A stretch of DNA of 64,000 nt from Cryptomeria japonica (taxonomy: Eukaryota > Streptophyta > Pinopsida > Cupressales > Cupressaceae): positions 916,555,648-916,619,647 of the forward strand of contig NC_081414.1 of the NCBI RefSeq assembly GCF_030272615.1, in the 5' to 3' direction. Position 1 is the stretch's first letter. Every line of letters begins with the position of its first letter. The notes under the pieces are model-generated. The model ran no database searches, was not told the DNA's origin, and saw only the letters and a program-made list of their open reading frames with translations. Positions 1 to 11,803 of the stretch are shown piece after piece. A program made the position numbers and the translations under genes.

Positions 1-3000
1 ATATATTTTTCTATCTTGATTTTGGGTATGGTAGTTGTGAAATGTTATATTTTCAATTATTTTTGGATTGGCCGATATATTTTTATAGTTGGAATGAAAT
101 TATATATTTATATGGCTTTCTGAGCTTGTCGTGGGTTGCCTGGTTTGGATTATTGGATTTGAATTTGGAATTGGAGCTTGGATTTGTATTGCACTTCAAC
201 AAATTTCATTGTCCATTTTTTGGTATTACTAGGTTGGAGAAATTTTATCCCTCTTGGTATTTTGCTTTCAAAAAAGCTTGTCTATGAAAGATTGTCTCTG
301 GATGGGAAATTGATAATTTTTATTGGGTTAAATGGTATTTATAAATATATACATTTAGTTATACTGGGATGAACCTTGGCTCAAATGTACCTATATAGTC
401 TTGATTTAATGTTAGGGGCATGGATGCTATTCTACCTGTGCATGTACTGCCATGAGTTTTAGTTGCTTTGCTTATATTGGTTTGAGAATTTTGGTTTTTC
501 ATTGTTGCTCTTAAATGTGTTGCACTTCTATTGATATGTTTTAATATCACTTGGGGCCTTGATATTTACCTTGGTTGTAAATTTTATACTTTTGTTTCTT
601 GAGCTCTTGTCAAATGCACTAATCGGTTAAATTCACTATTGTATTTAGTATTTGTGCTAGAGTTTATAATAGATGCGTTGCACTATTGTGCAAAAGCGCT
701 ACCCTATGTGTTAAAAACACTACAAAGACTAGTAAATGTGCTGTAGAGTTAACTGTATGTGCTACAATATCTATCATATGTGCTAGTTTACCTAGTGGAT
801 GCACTATACTGCAAATCATATGCGCTACCCTGTGATCTGTATGCATTGCAGAATCTATTGTAGACACTACAAGATTATATGGATGCATTGTAGAGTGTAA
901 TGTGTGCGCTATTTCACTATTCAAATGTGTTGTACTACCTAGTTTTACTTTTTTATGATATTTTCTCAGTATGAGTTGGTTTTTCAGAGTTTACATTTGT
1001 ACCAGAGGCTACTTTCAAGATCCTTTATGTTGTTTCATATTTGCATTTATTGTCAAATGTTGTTTATTGGTATTTTGTGATTGACCAAGAGGTATTTGCC
1101 TTGCTTTGAATATTTGTACATTTCCTTATTCTAGCAAGATGGTTTTACCTTTCTAAGGATGCTTGTAATATCTTATAATAGAGTAAGAGGGTTCGTGCCT
1201 TGCTCATGTTTATAGTTTCTCTATGAGGCTCTTGGTTACTTTGGTGAATTGGTTTTAAGGCTCTTTGGCTATTGATTCATTTATGGAGGTTTTCATGTGG
1301 ATATTGTTTTGAGGATTTGATGAGCCTCATTATTGTATTGTTGTTACCCTAAGGTCTTGAAACATGGTTAGGGGGAGTGGGATTTCATATGTCGGTTGAG
1401 GTCACATGAGAATAGGCCATCAAGAGGTTCCTTGCAAGGATTCTTGTGGGTCTAGACTTTTAGGAGCTCATGAAAGTTTTCCTTATGTAATCAAGTGGTA
1501 ACCTTAATAATTAATTAGATGGGTTGGATAATTAGGATTCATCTAATCAAGATAATAAATTTTAGCTTTGTGCCCCATCTCATAGCCCTTGAGGTATGAC
1601 TTGGGATGAGCTTGGGAAGGCCATAGAGATGGCAAACCAAACTCCCTTGATTCTCACATAGGTTGAGATGATTCTGCATGTCTATCAGGGGTGTGGATCA
1701 CCCTTCTTTGTGAGGGTAGCATGCGATGACACTCTTCCCTACATGTGTCCTTGTTCTTTATGCCATGATTGTTGATTAGCCTCTATGAGTTTTATACTTT
1801 TGATTTAGTCTTGTGTGGTGATTTGGATTATGGTTTATATGGTTATTGTTGTGTCTATGTCCTTTGGTTGTTAGGTGTTAGCCTAAGTCTAGAGTGTGTG
1901 TGGGACCTTGTGTAATCTCCTAGCACGGGGGCTGGTTCCTTATTGGTTCCACATGGTCAGGTGATTTGATGCCTTCTTCCATTGGGATGTTCTTAATTGG
2001 ATGCTCTCATGTGTAGATGTGGATTCTTTATATCTTCAATTTATGGATGGATTCATAGAACAAATTGTTGTATACCTTTATAGAATGTAATCTAATTTTG
2101 TAATATGTTTCACATGACATTTATAATAGTAGGATAGGAAATTATGTATCATGAGATAGTTGTATTTGTAGATTGGAAAACTATGTATCTTGATATAAGA
2201 AGATCTTGTACTCATATGTAATGGAAAATAATGTAGTAGGTTGTGATCAAGATTCTTATAATAGAACATGTTGTTGTAATCCTTGGTGAATCTATGTTGT
2301 ATCTTGGATATTTAGTATCTATGTATATAGGGATTAAGGTTCATGGACAAATAACGATGTTGTCTGGATTAGAAATATGTTTACCTTATGTGATTGAATT
2401 GGAAATTATGCTTTATATTTGATGTTCGGATATGCATGGATAATTGATGGTTAGGATATTATGTATTAGATGTAATGCGGTATTGTAATCTTGTGAGAAG
2501 TAAGAACATGATTACCTTAATTAATAGCAATTATGGTATTTATTTATTAATAGAAGCATTCTCTTAGTGTTCCTATCTTTAGATATAGTTTATGCATTGA
2601 GTATTATGTGTGGATGTATGGCTGTTTTTATTGAATAAAATAGATTAGACACATTGTAGGTTATGATGGTATATTGAATGATAAAGATAATAAGATAAGA
2701 GATGGTATTGGTTAGTATTCAAGTGTTTGTATGACATTTAATTAATGATTATATCCTAGACATGTGTGATGCATTAAGATATGGAGAGGATAGTGATTAT
2801 GCCTTAAAAGGATATTTAGTATGCATTATGTTATGGAAGTAAAAGGGATTAGGAACGTTTGGAATTGGTGTTTAAAAATGAACCTAGAAGAAATAATTGA
2901 TAATTGGATTTAATGAAATATAATTATGATAACTTAGTTAAATGGATGGTCTCTTATGTTATTGTGAGAAGCAAATGTTAGGATTTGGGATGCAGATTCA

Positions 3001-3390
3001 AATGAAGATGTAGAATGTGATGAAATTCTATGATGCTAGTTATGTTCATGTAATTAGTGTTGTATTAGGCAATGGCATTCAGATACCCTAGGGAATGTTA
3101 AATGATAAGTTGATATTTATTATGCTTGCGTATTGTGTTCATATGATTGTTGTAAATTGATCATGTGTATGTTTAGTAGATGTTGATCAATTGCACATGT
3201 GTATTTTGAGTTATACGTGTTGCATAGGTTAAGTATTTAAAAATAATAATTTACCTTTATTTGTTAGTTAGTTGGTTAATTTCTCTAGGGTATTTTGGTG
3301 GGCATTACATGTTTTGAGCATGTAGGGTTGTTTTCACAAACAAGGATTTCTCTTCTTCTTTCTTTTCTTGCTTCTTATTTTTCCAAGTCA
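1..3390. other. non-coding AT-rich region, no gene seen
   Basis: Apart from the minisatellite at 632-946 I see no coding signal in this stretch. Open frames are short and of low-complexity composition, without recognisable motifs. The text is T-rich on the plus strand and looks like old, unclassified repeat sequence. The part around 1380-2000 is less AT-rich and could be an eroded LTR, but I found neither TG/CA ends nor a second copy in the window. Confidence 0.6.
632..946. repeat. 21-bp degenerate minisatellite, about 15 units
   Basis: A six-base core of the type TGYGCT or TGCACT recurs at 632, 653, 674, 695, 716, 737, 758, 779, 800, 821, 842, 863, 884, 905 and 926, every step being exactly 21 bases. 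The spacers between cores have diverged strongly but the phase is never lost. On the minus strand this gives an open frame (664-924) with a seven-residue period ending in Ala-His or Met-His. I take that frame as a by-product of the repeat, not a gene. Confidence 0.85.
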
Positions 3391-4060
3391 TTATTGAATC
3401 CTCCTTTCTTTTGATAGGAACATTTGAACTTTCTTATTTTGTCTTGGAGGTTCAACAAAGATGGTTATGAAAAAATGGGTTGTATGACCAAAATTGTTGT
3501 ACTTGTAACACATAATATCATAATCCATTAAATGAGAAAATAAATTATAATTCCTTTGAGTGAAACTAGGAACATTCCTTGTATGACTCCTACAATTTAT
3601 TGCTTTGTGACCAAACATATAACATAAGAAACAATATCCATTAAAACAATAATAAAGCCTAAGCATATATGGTTGTCTTTGATGAAAAGAATTTCTCTAA
3701 TTGTCCTTGTTTTCCTTTGAAGGTGGGTTGGTTCTTTGTGAATTTTCTCTCTTCTTCTTGACTTCCTCCTTGTTGTTGTTGTCCTTGGTTGAATTCATTA
3801 GAGACTTGATATAACTTCTTGGCTTGCCTTCAACTACTTCTCTTGATGAATCCATAGTCTTTTGAACTTGTAGCCTCTAGTGATTGTTCTTACATAAAGC
3901 TAAGACCAATTTTATTGAGTGGAGGTTTTTGTGAATTGATAAGTTTATCTAGTTTATTAGTGCTTTTATCAAAATTTCAAGACAAGTACTTGATTTTCTT
4001 AGACTAGTTGAGAGGAGAAGGGATCTTGGGATTTCACATAATTGGGGATACTTCTTCCTC
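3391..4060 (-). pseudogene. decayed retroelement gag fragment with two zinc knuckles
   Basis: Read on the minus strand, residues encoded around 3390-3666 contain CFLCYMFGHKAINC, a perfect CX2CX4HX4C nucleocapsid knuckle. A second one, CYKYNNFGHTTHFF, has lost its second and last cysteines. Upstream (3670-4060 on the same strand) a Gln- and Lys-rich stretch can be read with at least three stops and a frame change. This matches the C-terminal half of a plant retrotransposon gag. No protease or polymerase follows on the minus strand, and no LTR could be paired with it, so it is an orphan fragment. It has no relation in frame to the unknown plus-strand ORF beside it. Confidence 0.6.
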
Positions 4061-4099
4061 TAGACTAGTACAACTGTAATCAGGGTCTATGGTACCCCA

Positions 4100-5696
4100 A
4101 TGACACCTCATGTCTTACCCAAGTTTGTGCCACTCAGAATTGCATTCTTTGAAGTCATTTGGTAGCTTGACCAGATCAACCATGTTGATTTTAGAAGACA
4201 ACATAAGTCATCCTTGTTCCCCACTCAACCTAGATTTGCAGATTTCCATGCAATAAAGAAGGGAGAATTGGATCAAGTCTATGCACTTCTAAGGAAGTAT
4301 AAGATGAGACATAAAGATACAATAAAATATGACCTAGATGGTTTTGTGAGGAGTCTCATGCCCTCATTCATACATGAGGATATAATAAGAGAAGATATTA
4401 CAATAAATTGTCCAACTTTTGAATTACAAAGTGAAAGAAAGAAATAAATGGGACATGGTGATAAGAGATGAAGACTTAAGAAGAGAAAGGGATCCCAATT
4501 TCCTTTGTTTCTTTGATGATGAGCCTAATTATTGGAAAATAATTAAAAACAAGATCATGTCTGTAGAGACACTTTTGAAAATTGAGATTATAAAGGTAGG
4601 CAATTAGCCTCAAGTTTCAGAAGAACCTTCAACTAAAAGGAAAAAGTTATTTGAAGTGCCAAAGAAGGAGACATCACTAAAGATCATAGAGGCATAAGAG
4701 GTTGAAATATTTAGGCAACATGAAGAGCAATAGGTTGGGTATTCTCTTGTTGATTATCCTTCACCAACTCCATCTTCCCCACAAAACCAAGTTCAAAGGT
4801 ATATAGTTCATGCTAGACCAAAAGATAGATCAATTGAAAGGTTGCATGTGGGAGATGATTCGACTGGTGATGTTAGGGCACTAATAAGTATATAGTTTCT
4901 CAGTAATGAATTTTTTATTAAAACACAAGAGTTTAGAGGTTGTGTTTTCTCATGAAAAAGAGAAGAATATGAGAAAAGGATTAAGGAAGAAATGAAAAAC
5001 TTGCCATCATTAGAATGGGATTAAGTTGAGGAAAGAGTGAGGAATAAATTCAATGCCAATGTTGATGGTATGACAATTGAGAAAGAAAAACAAATTGTCA
5101 AAGATGTAGGAATGTTATTATTCCCAGGATGGGATATAGGTACTGCAATGATATTCCATGTTGCAAGGAGTGAGAGTAAAACTATGTTTCAAAGTGAGGA
5201 GTAGATTAAGAATGAAATGCCAGGATTAATTGTAAATCCAAAATATGGATTATGGTCACTATGGGCCCTAGATCCTCCAACATAGAAGCCTAATTTATTT
5301 TAAAGTTATGACCAGTTTAAAGGTAGTGCTATGGTGAAAAGCATTTTTGACACATGCCCCCAAGAAGCTGCAAACTTGGCAGTAAACAAAACAGAGTTTA
5401 GTAGAGCAGTTAAACTTAAGTTGCACAATGATCATGAGGAACTAAAGAAGAAGCTTATGAAATTAATTGTTAAAAATCAAGCTTTGAAGAGGCAAACTAA
5501 TTCCTTGAAGGTAGGAAATGTTCCTATTATTCAAGGGGCATCTACTTCTGATAGTACATCAAATGCTGATAGAGAAGTGCTGATTTCTAAAATTAAAGAA
5601 TTAAAAGAGAAGATTGAAGAAGACAAGAGATTAAAAGCATCTCTTTCAAATGTAATCATAACATATATCATTGGTCAAAGGGTAACAAGAATAAAT
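4100..5696 (+). pseudogene. decayed ORF of unknown family, coiled-coil C terminus
   Basis: I do not recognise this protein. From an ATG at 4100 a frame runs to about 4430 with one TAG. After a one-step frame change, a single frame continues to 5696 interrupted only by TAA, TAG and TGA codons. Each of these would be Gln or Arg if T were restored to C. The reading is protein-like: acidic and basic mixed N-terminal half, a Trp-rich middle (about 5200-5290), and a Lys/Glu/Leu-rich coiled-coil segment from about 5430 to 5660. The 3' end is cut at 5697 by the Copia LTR. It could be the gag-like or structural ORF of an unclassified mobile element or a lineage-specific gene family. The evidence does not separate these. 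Confidence 0.5.
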
Positions 5697-7087
5697 TGAT
5701 GAGTAATGATGAACAACAGATACCCTAACCGATACTGAGAGGGGGGGGGGGGTGAAGCAGCACAGACAAAAACTTTCTCAACAACTTCAGTTAAAGCAAC
5801 ATCAACTGGTTGTCACCATTACTGAACTTAACCATGACAATACCGATTAAACACAGTAAGACATCAAACACCATAAACTAAAAAGTTTGAACACTTTGAA
5901 TACGATCAATACTTGATATCAACTTCACCCATAAACATATGCATGTGGTATACCAGTAATACCATAACCTATTAACTTTGCATGCATAATCTTTCAACCA
6001 AATAATTCATAAACATCACATGAAAAATGCATAACACATAACACACGGATTTTTCACGTGGAAACCCAAATGGAAAAACCATGGTGGGGATGAATACCCA
6101 CAAGCTTGTTTTTGAACTCTTTTGAAGCTTGCCCTGTTATGAGCCTAATCCGGTTAAAGACTTTACAATAAGGTTCTGTTAGGAACCGATCCTGTTAGAG
6201 ATCACCTGGTTAAGGGATGGCTATATACCCTGTTAAAGGTTACCTCGCTAGAGGATTTGAAGAACTCAATGATCTTGAGTCACCTAGTTAGAGGTTTTAC
6301 AATAAGCCTGTTAAAGCTACCCGGTAAAGGGATTTTCCAACTGTTGAAATGACTAGAAGACAACAGGTAAAACTTCTGATCTGATAACAACACTACATGC
6401 CAAGGTAGATCCTTTTCATTTCTACTCTGCAATCACACTCTGCAGTTCTCCACTCAGTTTGGCAAGTATCTTATCACTTGTATACACACACTTTTTCCAA
6501 CAACTTTACAATAACAAACATTGTTGACCTTATAGACAACAGTTAGGTTGGTAGCATAAACCCTAAACCCTAAGCATCTTAGGTTTACAACATAGGCGGT
6601 CCAATCCTGACCATCCAAACACATTACATAGAGCATTACAATTTCAAATAGATCACAAGACAATATGAATCATTCATTCATCACCATACATAAGAATCAG
6701 TAACTCATCACGCTTTCTTCTCATACCACTAAGAAGAATGATCATTCCCGAGGTAGACTTCAAACATGGTCAATCTTCTCATGCAAGATTCTTAAAGAAA
6801 TCCTTCACATGCACAAAGATGATGTGACACCTCGATCTCATTCACATCTCTTAGCTAACTCATCATAGAGTATCATCAATTGCATCACATAAGATGGATC
6901 GCCAAACTGATAACCCTAGAGCTGAGACTACCAACCGGTAGTCATACTTAGTGAAACCCCGACACCGGTTCACTGCATCTCCTCATACCTCTTCATATTG
7001 GTTCACTTGAACTTATTGACATCAATGACAACATACAATATCATCATATCAACATGTCGGTTCATCATATGCCAATAATATCTAACA
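5697..7087 (-). repeat. 3' LTR of the Copia element (complete)
   Basis: The LTR runs from TGATGAGTAATG at 5697 to CTAACA at 7087, so on the element's own strand it starts TGTTAG and ends ATCA, giving the usual TG...CA ends. It contains a 12-13-base G run at about 5741, about 45 bases from one edge, and a cluster of short diverged repeats built on GTTAGAGG and GGTTAAGGG around 6125-6350. The block around 6050-6090 is shared with the related LTR at 52040-52085. The 3' boundary is fixed by the polypurine tract at 7088. Confidence 0.85.
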
Positions 7088-7101
7088 ATCTCCCCCTTTG
7101 A
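7088..7101 (-). other. polypurine tract of the Copia element
   Basis: Immediately outside the 3' LTR the plus strand reads ATCTCCCCCTTTGA, that is, a purine-rich AAAGGGGGAGAT on the element's strand, ending directly at the LTR TG. The same tract is found at the equivalent place beside the related LTR ending at 53098. Confidence 0.75.
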
Positions 7102-7456
7102 CATTGATGGCAATACTTAGTGTAGCATTGCAACTGAAAACATCATAGACCATTGTATCTACATCATCGGATATCTTCTCCTATATACATAAGATATCTT
7201 CTCCCCATACATCAGATATCTTCTCCCCCTTTGACAACAATGCCAAAGTGAAGGCACAAGCTTCCAGAATCTACTATGTTGTTCCCCCTATGGAGTAGCA
7301 TCCTTCAACACATTAATCCTGAAAGATTTGTCACTATACTAATTGACTGATGCGAAGCACACAACTTTAGTTGACTTCATGAAGGGGCAGAACCCCTAAT
7401 TCACCTCTCAAATAGGTAAATATAGTCTTCGATAAGGGCTTAGTGAATATACTCAC

Positions 7457-8143
7457 TAGCTACTCCTTACTGGAAACATGTTGTAGTACAACCTCCTTAT
7501 TCTGAACTTTCTCTCTCAAGAAGTGATATTTAAACTCAATGTGCTTAGTTCTAGCATGCAATACTGGATTCTTAGAAATATTTATTGCACTTGTGTTGTC
7601 ACAAAATATATTCACCGATTTAGATACAGGTACTTTGAAACCTTCCAATACATGCTTCATCCAAATTGCTTGAGTGCAGTTCATAAATGTTGCCACATAT
7701 TCTTCTTCAGTTGTAGATTGAGAAGTACAACTTTGATTCTTACTTGTCCATGATACTAATCTTCCACCAAGAAAGAACGCTCCATCGGTTGTGCTTTTCC
7801 GATCGTCCACATTACCTGCCCAATCGACATCGGTATATACCTTGAGATTATAGTCACCATTATATGGATACCACAATCCATAGTCAACTGTTCCTTTTAG
7901 ATATCTAAGAACCCTTTTGACAGCTACCAAGTAGAATTCTCTTGAACATTTCTGAAAATGAGCTACTATGCCCACTGCATGAGCAATATCTGGTTTGTTG
8001 TGCACCACATAGTGTAGCTTACCGATCATTGACCGGTACTCCTTTTCATTCACTAGTGTTGAATAATCTTCCTTAGTCAGTTTACAACCGGTCACCATTG
8101 GTGTACCAACCGATTTGCTTTCCTCCATGCCAAAAGTCTTCAA
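7457..8143 (-). pseudogene. Copia pol: RNase H domain
   Basis: The minus frame carries typical Copia RNase H text: a KVYTDVDWAG start with the first catalytic Asp, DRKSTT, the EEEYVA segment with Glu, and FCDNTSAI with a further Asp, ending with HARTKHIE and a stop at about 7458. It follows the RT domain after three TAG codons near 8170-8200, each of which would be CAG (Gln) before C-to-T change. One DG replaces the common GG after DRKSTT. It is the terminal domain of pol, and the 3' LTR starts about 370 bases downstream. Confidence 0.85.
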
Positions 8144-9043
8144 TACCTCTTTGACATACTTGGACTGGGTAATAAAGATACCCTATTTCATTTGCTAGAT
8201 CTATAAACCAATAAAGAACTTTATCTCTCCAATCAAAGACATCACAAACTCTTTCTTCATTTCATCTACAAACGCATGACTCATTTTATCATCTACTCCA
8301 AAGATTATATCATCCACAAACACTTCATAGATCAGAATTTGATCACCTTTTGATTTCAAGTAGATGTTGCTATCTTCACTTGTTCTCTGAAATCCAATCT
8401 TCACAAGATGAGAGTGTAATCTTTCATACCATGCCCTAGGTGCTTGTTTCAGTCCATACATGGCTTTGTGTAATCTACACACCATGTCACTATCTTCTGA
8501 TAAGGCAAACCCTTCTGGTTGCTCTATATACACTTCCTCTTCTAGGATTCCATTCAGAAAAGAAGACTTCACATCCATCCAATAAACCTTAAATCCCTTA
8601 AATGCTACAAATGCAAGTAGCATTCAGACACCTTCTAGTCTAGCCACAGGAGCAAAGGTTTCTCCATAGTCTTCTCCCTCCTCCTGAGCGTATCCCTTGC
8701 ATACAAGCCTAGCCTTGTTCCTGATAGCTGTGCCTTCTTCATTCAACTTATTCCTGAAGACCCTTTTGGTACCTATGACATTTTTATGTTCTGGTCTGGG
8801 AACCAAAGACCATGTTGCATTCTTTTCTATATGGTCTAGCTCCTCTTCCATTGATTTAATCCAGTCTTCATTTGTAAGAGCTTCTCTGGAAGTCTTGGGT
8901 TCAAATTCAGAAATCATGTAAGAGTTCTCCTTCACTTTTCTTCTTGTGAGTATCCCTACATCTTTATCTCCTATGATTTGCTTTGGATCATGATGTAGCT
9001 TTACATATCTAGGAATGACTCTAGCTTGATCTGCTAGCTTTTC
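8144..9043 (-). pseudogene. Copia pol: reverse transcriptase domain
   Basis: RT motifs are clear on the minus strand: [11 protein letters not shown] and [11 protein letters not shown] (about 8640-8720), then MDVKSSFLNG, EEVYIEQPEGF, MYGLKQAPRAWY and the active site FVDDIIFG (about 8300). The active-site Tyr of the usual YVDD is Phe here. Breaks are a TGA after RLEGV (8621-8623, CGA in the expected Arg codon) and three TAG codons at the join to RNase H, plus a TAA near 9040. A Trp occupies the place of the usual Gln before MDVKS. The stops are incompatible with translation of a full polyprotein. Confidence 0.88.
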
Positions 9044-10100
9044 TTATTCTCCTTCACTTACGTCTTCTTCTTCTCTTACTACAGCTTCTACTGGTACAGG
9101 AACACTGAGATCTTTACAAGTTTCTTTCTTAACCGGTTCCCAAAAGGCTATACCCGGTTCATCTTCCACTTCTACGCTGCATGTTTCCTCTGGTTCCTCA
9201 GGGGATTCATCAACCCTAACATTGATACTTTCAACAATCTTTTGTGTTTTATTTTTGTAGCACTTGAGAGCTTTTCTCTTAGTGGAATATCCCAGAAATA
9301 TTCCTTCATCACATTTTGCATCAAACTTGCTCAAATGCTCACCTCTCTTGATATAGCACTTACTACCAAACACTTTAAAGTAACTCACAGTGGGAGTTTT
9401 ACCGGTCCAATACTCATAAGGGGTTTTATCTTTTCCTTTTTTTGATGAGTACCCGGTTCATAGTATAGACTGCAGTGCTCACCCCTTCTCTCCAAAAAGT
9501 GTGAGCAACCTTTCCTTGGATCAACATTATTCTAGCCACTTCAACTACAGTTGTGTTATTTCTTTCTGCTATGCCATTCTATTGTGGTGTCCTTGGGGCA
9601 GACAAATGTCTCTTGATACCATTATCTTCACAATACTTATTGATTTCATCAGAAGTAAATTCTCCTCCTTGATCAGTTCTTAGGCATTTTATCTTTTTAC
9701 CACTTTCTTTCTCTACTAATGCTCTGAAGGCTTTGAACTTTCCAAACACTTTAGATTTGTCTTTCAAGAATGTGACCCACATCATTCTTGAACAATCATT
9801 AGTAAGAATCATAAAATACCTATCTCCCTGAATACTTCTAGTTTTCATAGGACCATACAAATCAATATGCACAAGATCAAGTAAATTTTCTGCTGAGAAA
9901 GAATTACCTTTAAAAGTTGAGGAAGACATCTTCCCAAGTTGACATTCTCTGCACAAAGAATTCTCAGGTTTGTTCAGCAAAGGCAATCATCTTACCTCCT
10001 TGATCTTACCGGCTTTAACAATATTGTCAAAGTTCATATGACAGAGTCTCCTATGCCATATCCAACTATCATCAAGCTTAGCCATTAGACACCGACTTAT
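9044..10100 (-). pseudogene. Copia pol: integrase domain
   Basis: The pre-integrase region (WHRRLCHMN, about 10040) and the zinc-binding CRECQLGK (about 9930) precede the catalytic core. The core has HIDLYGPM (first Asp), RTDQGGEF (second Asp) and, after a TAG at about 9577 in place of CAG, NGIAERN (Glu). The C-terminal part includes KVFGSKCY and a long acidic tail to about 9045. A TGA near 9985 interrupts KEVR-LPLLN. This one is not an obvious Gln or Arg codon and may be another substitution. All three catalytic acidic residues are still encoded. Confidence 0.87.
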
Positions 10101-11471
10101 CTTGGCATTCAACTGAAATAGGTTACCTCTAGTCTGCTTACCGGTGGCAATAAGTTCACAACTCTTCCCAATTATACTGCAGACTCCACCTTTGAATTCC
10201 AGAACTAGTCCTTTGTCATTCAGCTGAGCAACACTCAACAGGTTATGCTTAAGACCTTCTACCCAGTAGACATCATCTGCACTACTCTTTCCATTCAGTG
10301 AGATGGATCCTTTACCTTTCACCAAGCATGGTGCATCGTTGCCAAATCTGACAACACCTCCATCATATTCTTCTAGAGACAGAAAATTTCTCCGGTCACC
10401 AGTCATGTGATGAGAACACCCACTATCTATAATCCACTCATTAGAGTTTTCAATGCGAGAGACAAGTGCTTTCTTGTCAGACACTTCTTCCTTTACTGCT
10501 ACAAACACTATGTATTCATTTTCTTCATCCTCTGATTCTTCATCAGTGACACCTTCATCCACAACAACTAGACAATTTCTTTTGTTTCCTCCTTTATACT
10601 TTCTAAACCTCTCTGGTTTATCCTTATTGTCATTGTTAGGACAATTAACAGCTATATGTCCTATCTTGTTGCAAGAAAAATATTTCAAAGGAAGTTTACC
10701 TCTATATTTTCTAGTTCCCTTCGGAAGTCTTTTAGCAAGAAGAGCTTCAAACTTCATTAGAATCTCTTCATCATCCATATCTCTGCATTGTCTGGATTCA
10801 GAACTGGTACTAGTTTCTTTTCCTTTTCTGGATGTTACAGTAGATGCTTTAAAGGCAGACTTAGTCTTTCGAACACTACCATCATAGCTATTCAACTCAT
10901 ATGTAGTTAACTTTGCAATAATAGAATCTAAGGTACCTTGGTTTTTATCAATAGATCTTAGTTCTTGGATAGCAGCAACTCTGATTGCATAGATTGGTAA
11001 CAATGATCTAAAGACTTTACTAACAACAGTGGTATCATCAATCATTCCACCAACGCTTTTGATATCACCAACCACAATATTAATCCTAATACCCTACTAC
11101 TAAATGGTCTCACCTTCAACCATCCTCATATCCTCAAATTTACCTCTAAGGATTTCTTCCTTAGCTTAATTTACATGCTCATCACCACCATAGATGTTTT
11201 CCAGTGTATCCCATACATCCTTAGGTGTGTCCTTGTCTTGTACATCAATAAACTCAATATCTGGCAGGCTATTGATAAGGGCTTCCATGACTTGCACATT
11301 TTCCTGGATCTCTCTCTTCTGAACACCAGTCAAAGTGCCAGTGGGAGCTACATAGGCATTCTCAACATAGCTCCAGTGTTGAGCACCCATACTCTTGATG
11401 TAAATCTTCATTCTATCCTTCCATATCTTAAAGTTATCTCTATTAAACCTAGGACCTTCCCTCTTCATCAT
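10101..11471 (-). pseudogene. Copia gag and protease
   Basis: Gag starts at an ATG at 11471 (MMKREGPRFNRDNF, typical for plant Copia gag) and runs toward 10600. A TAA at about 11164 and three consecutive TAG codons at about 11096-11104 interrupt it. The nucleocapsid knuckle reads YFSCNKIGHIAVNC: the first zinc-ligand Cys is replaced by Tyr. The protease follows with WIIDSGCSHHMTG (about 10400-10440), which keeps the catalytic DSG. An acidic linker lies between the two. Gag and pol are in one frame apart from the stops, as is usual for Copia. Confidence 0.85.
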
Positions 11472-11528
11472 TACAACAAGATCTTTTACCTCAAGCGGTT
11501 AAGCTTATATCACCGAGGACCTGGAGGC

Positions 11529-11540
11529 GCTCTGATACCA
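11529..11540 (-). other. primer-binding site, initiator Met tRNA type
   Basis: The minus strand reads TGGTATCAGAGC directly after the LTR end plus a two-base spacer. This is the 3' complement of plant initiator methionine tRNA used by most Copia elements. It fixes the inner edge of the 5' LTR at 11543 and the direction of the element. Confidence 0.88.
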
Positions 11541-11542
11541 AT

Positions 11543-11803
11543 TGATGAATAATGATGAGCAACAGATACCCTAACCAGTACTGAGAGGGGGGGGGGTGAA
11601 TCGACACAGACAAAACTTTCTCAATAACTTATCTAGTTAAAACAACACCAACTGGTTGTCACCATTACTGAACTTAACCATGACAATACCGGTTAAACAC
11701 AGTAAGACATCAGACACCATAAACTGATAAGTCTGAACACTTCAAATATGATCAATACTTGATATGAACTTCACCCATAAACATATGCATGTGGTATACT
11801 AGT
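11543..11803 (-). repeat. truncated 5' LTR of the Copia element
   Basis: This stretch is collinear with 5697-5958 of the other LTR, including the G run (about 9 bases here, 12-13 there). The match stops at GGTATACTAGT (11803), where the Gypsy LTR TGTAGTCACAC begins. The remaining roughly 1.1 kb of this LTR is not found on the far side of the Gypsy element, so it was deleted or rearranged away. Confidence 0.85.

Larger units (their letters stand above)
5697..11803 (-). mobile_element. Copia-type LTR retrotransposon, minus strand, 5' LTR truncated
   Basis: Order on the minus strand is 5' LTR (11803 down to 11543), primer-binding site, gag, protease, integrase, reverse transcriptase, RNase H, polypurine tract and 3' LTR (7087 down to 5697). 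Integrase before RT is diagnostic of Copia. The two LTRs match over the 261 bases that remain of the 5' copy, with scattered substitutions and a few indels, so the insertion is not recent. The rest of the 5' LTR is missing because the Gypsy element begins at 11804. Coding capacity is destroyed by about a dozen stops. A shorter relative lies at 51691-53916. Confidence 0.9.

Noticed and set aside
664-924. 86-codon minus-strand open frame with His-rich heptads
   Set aside because: Explained entirely by the 21-bp repeat, whose length is a multiple of three. No start context or flanking exons.
10453-10887. 144-codon plus-strand frame opposite Copia gag, Ser-rich
   Set aside because: Antisense shadow of the acidic Copia gag-protease region.
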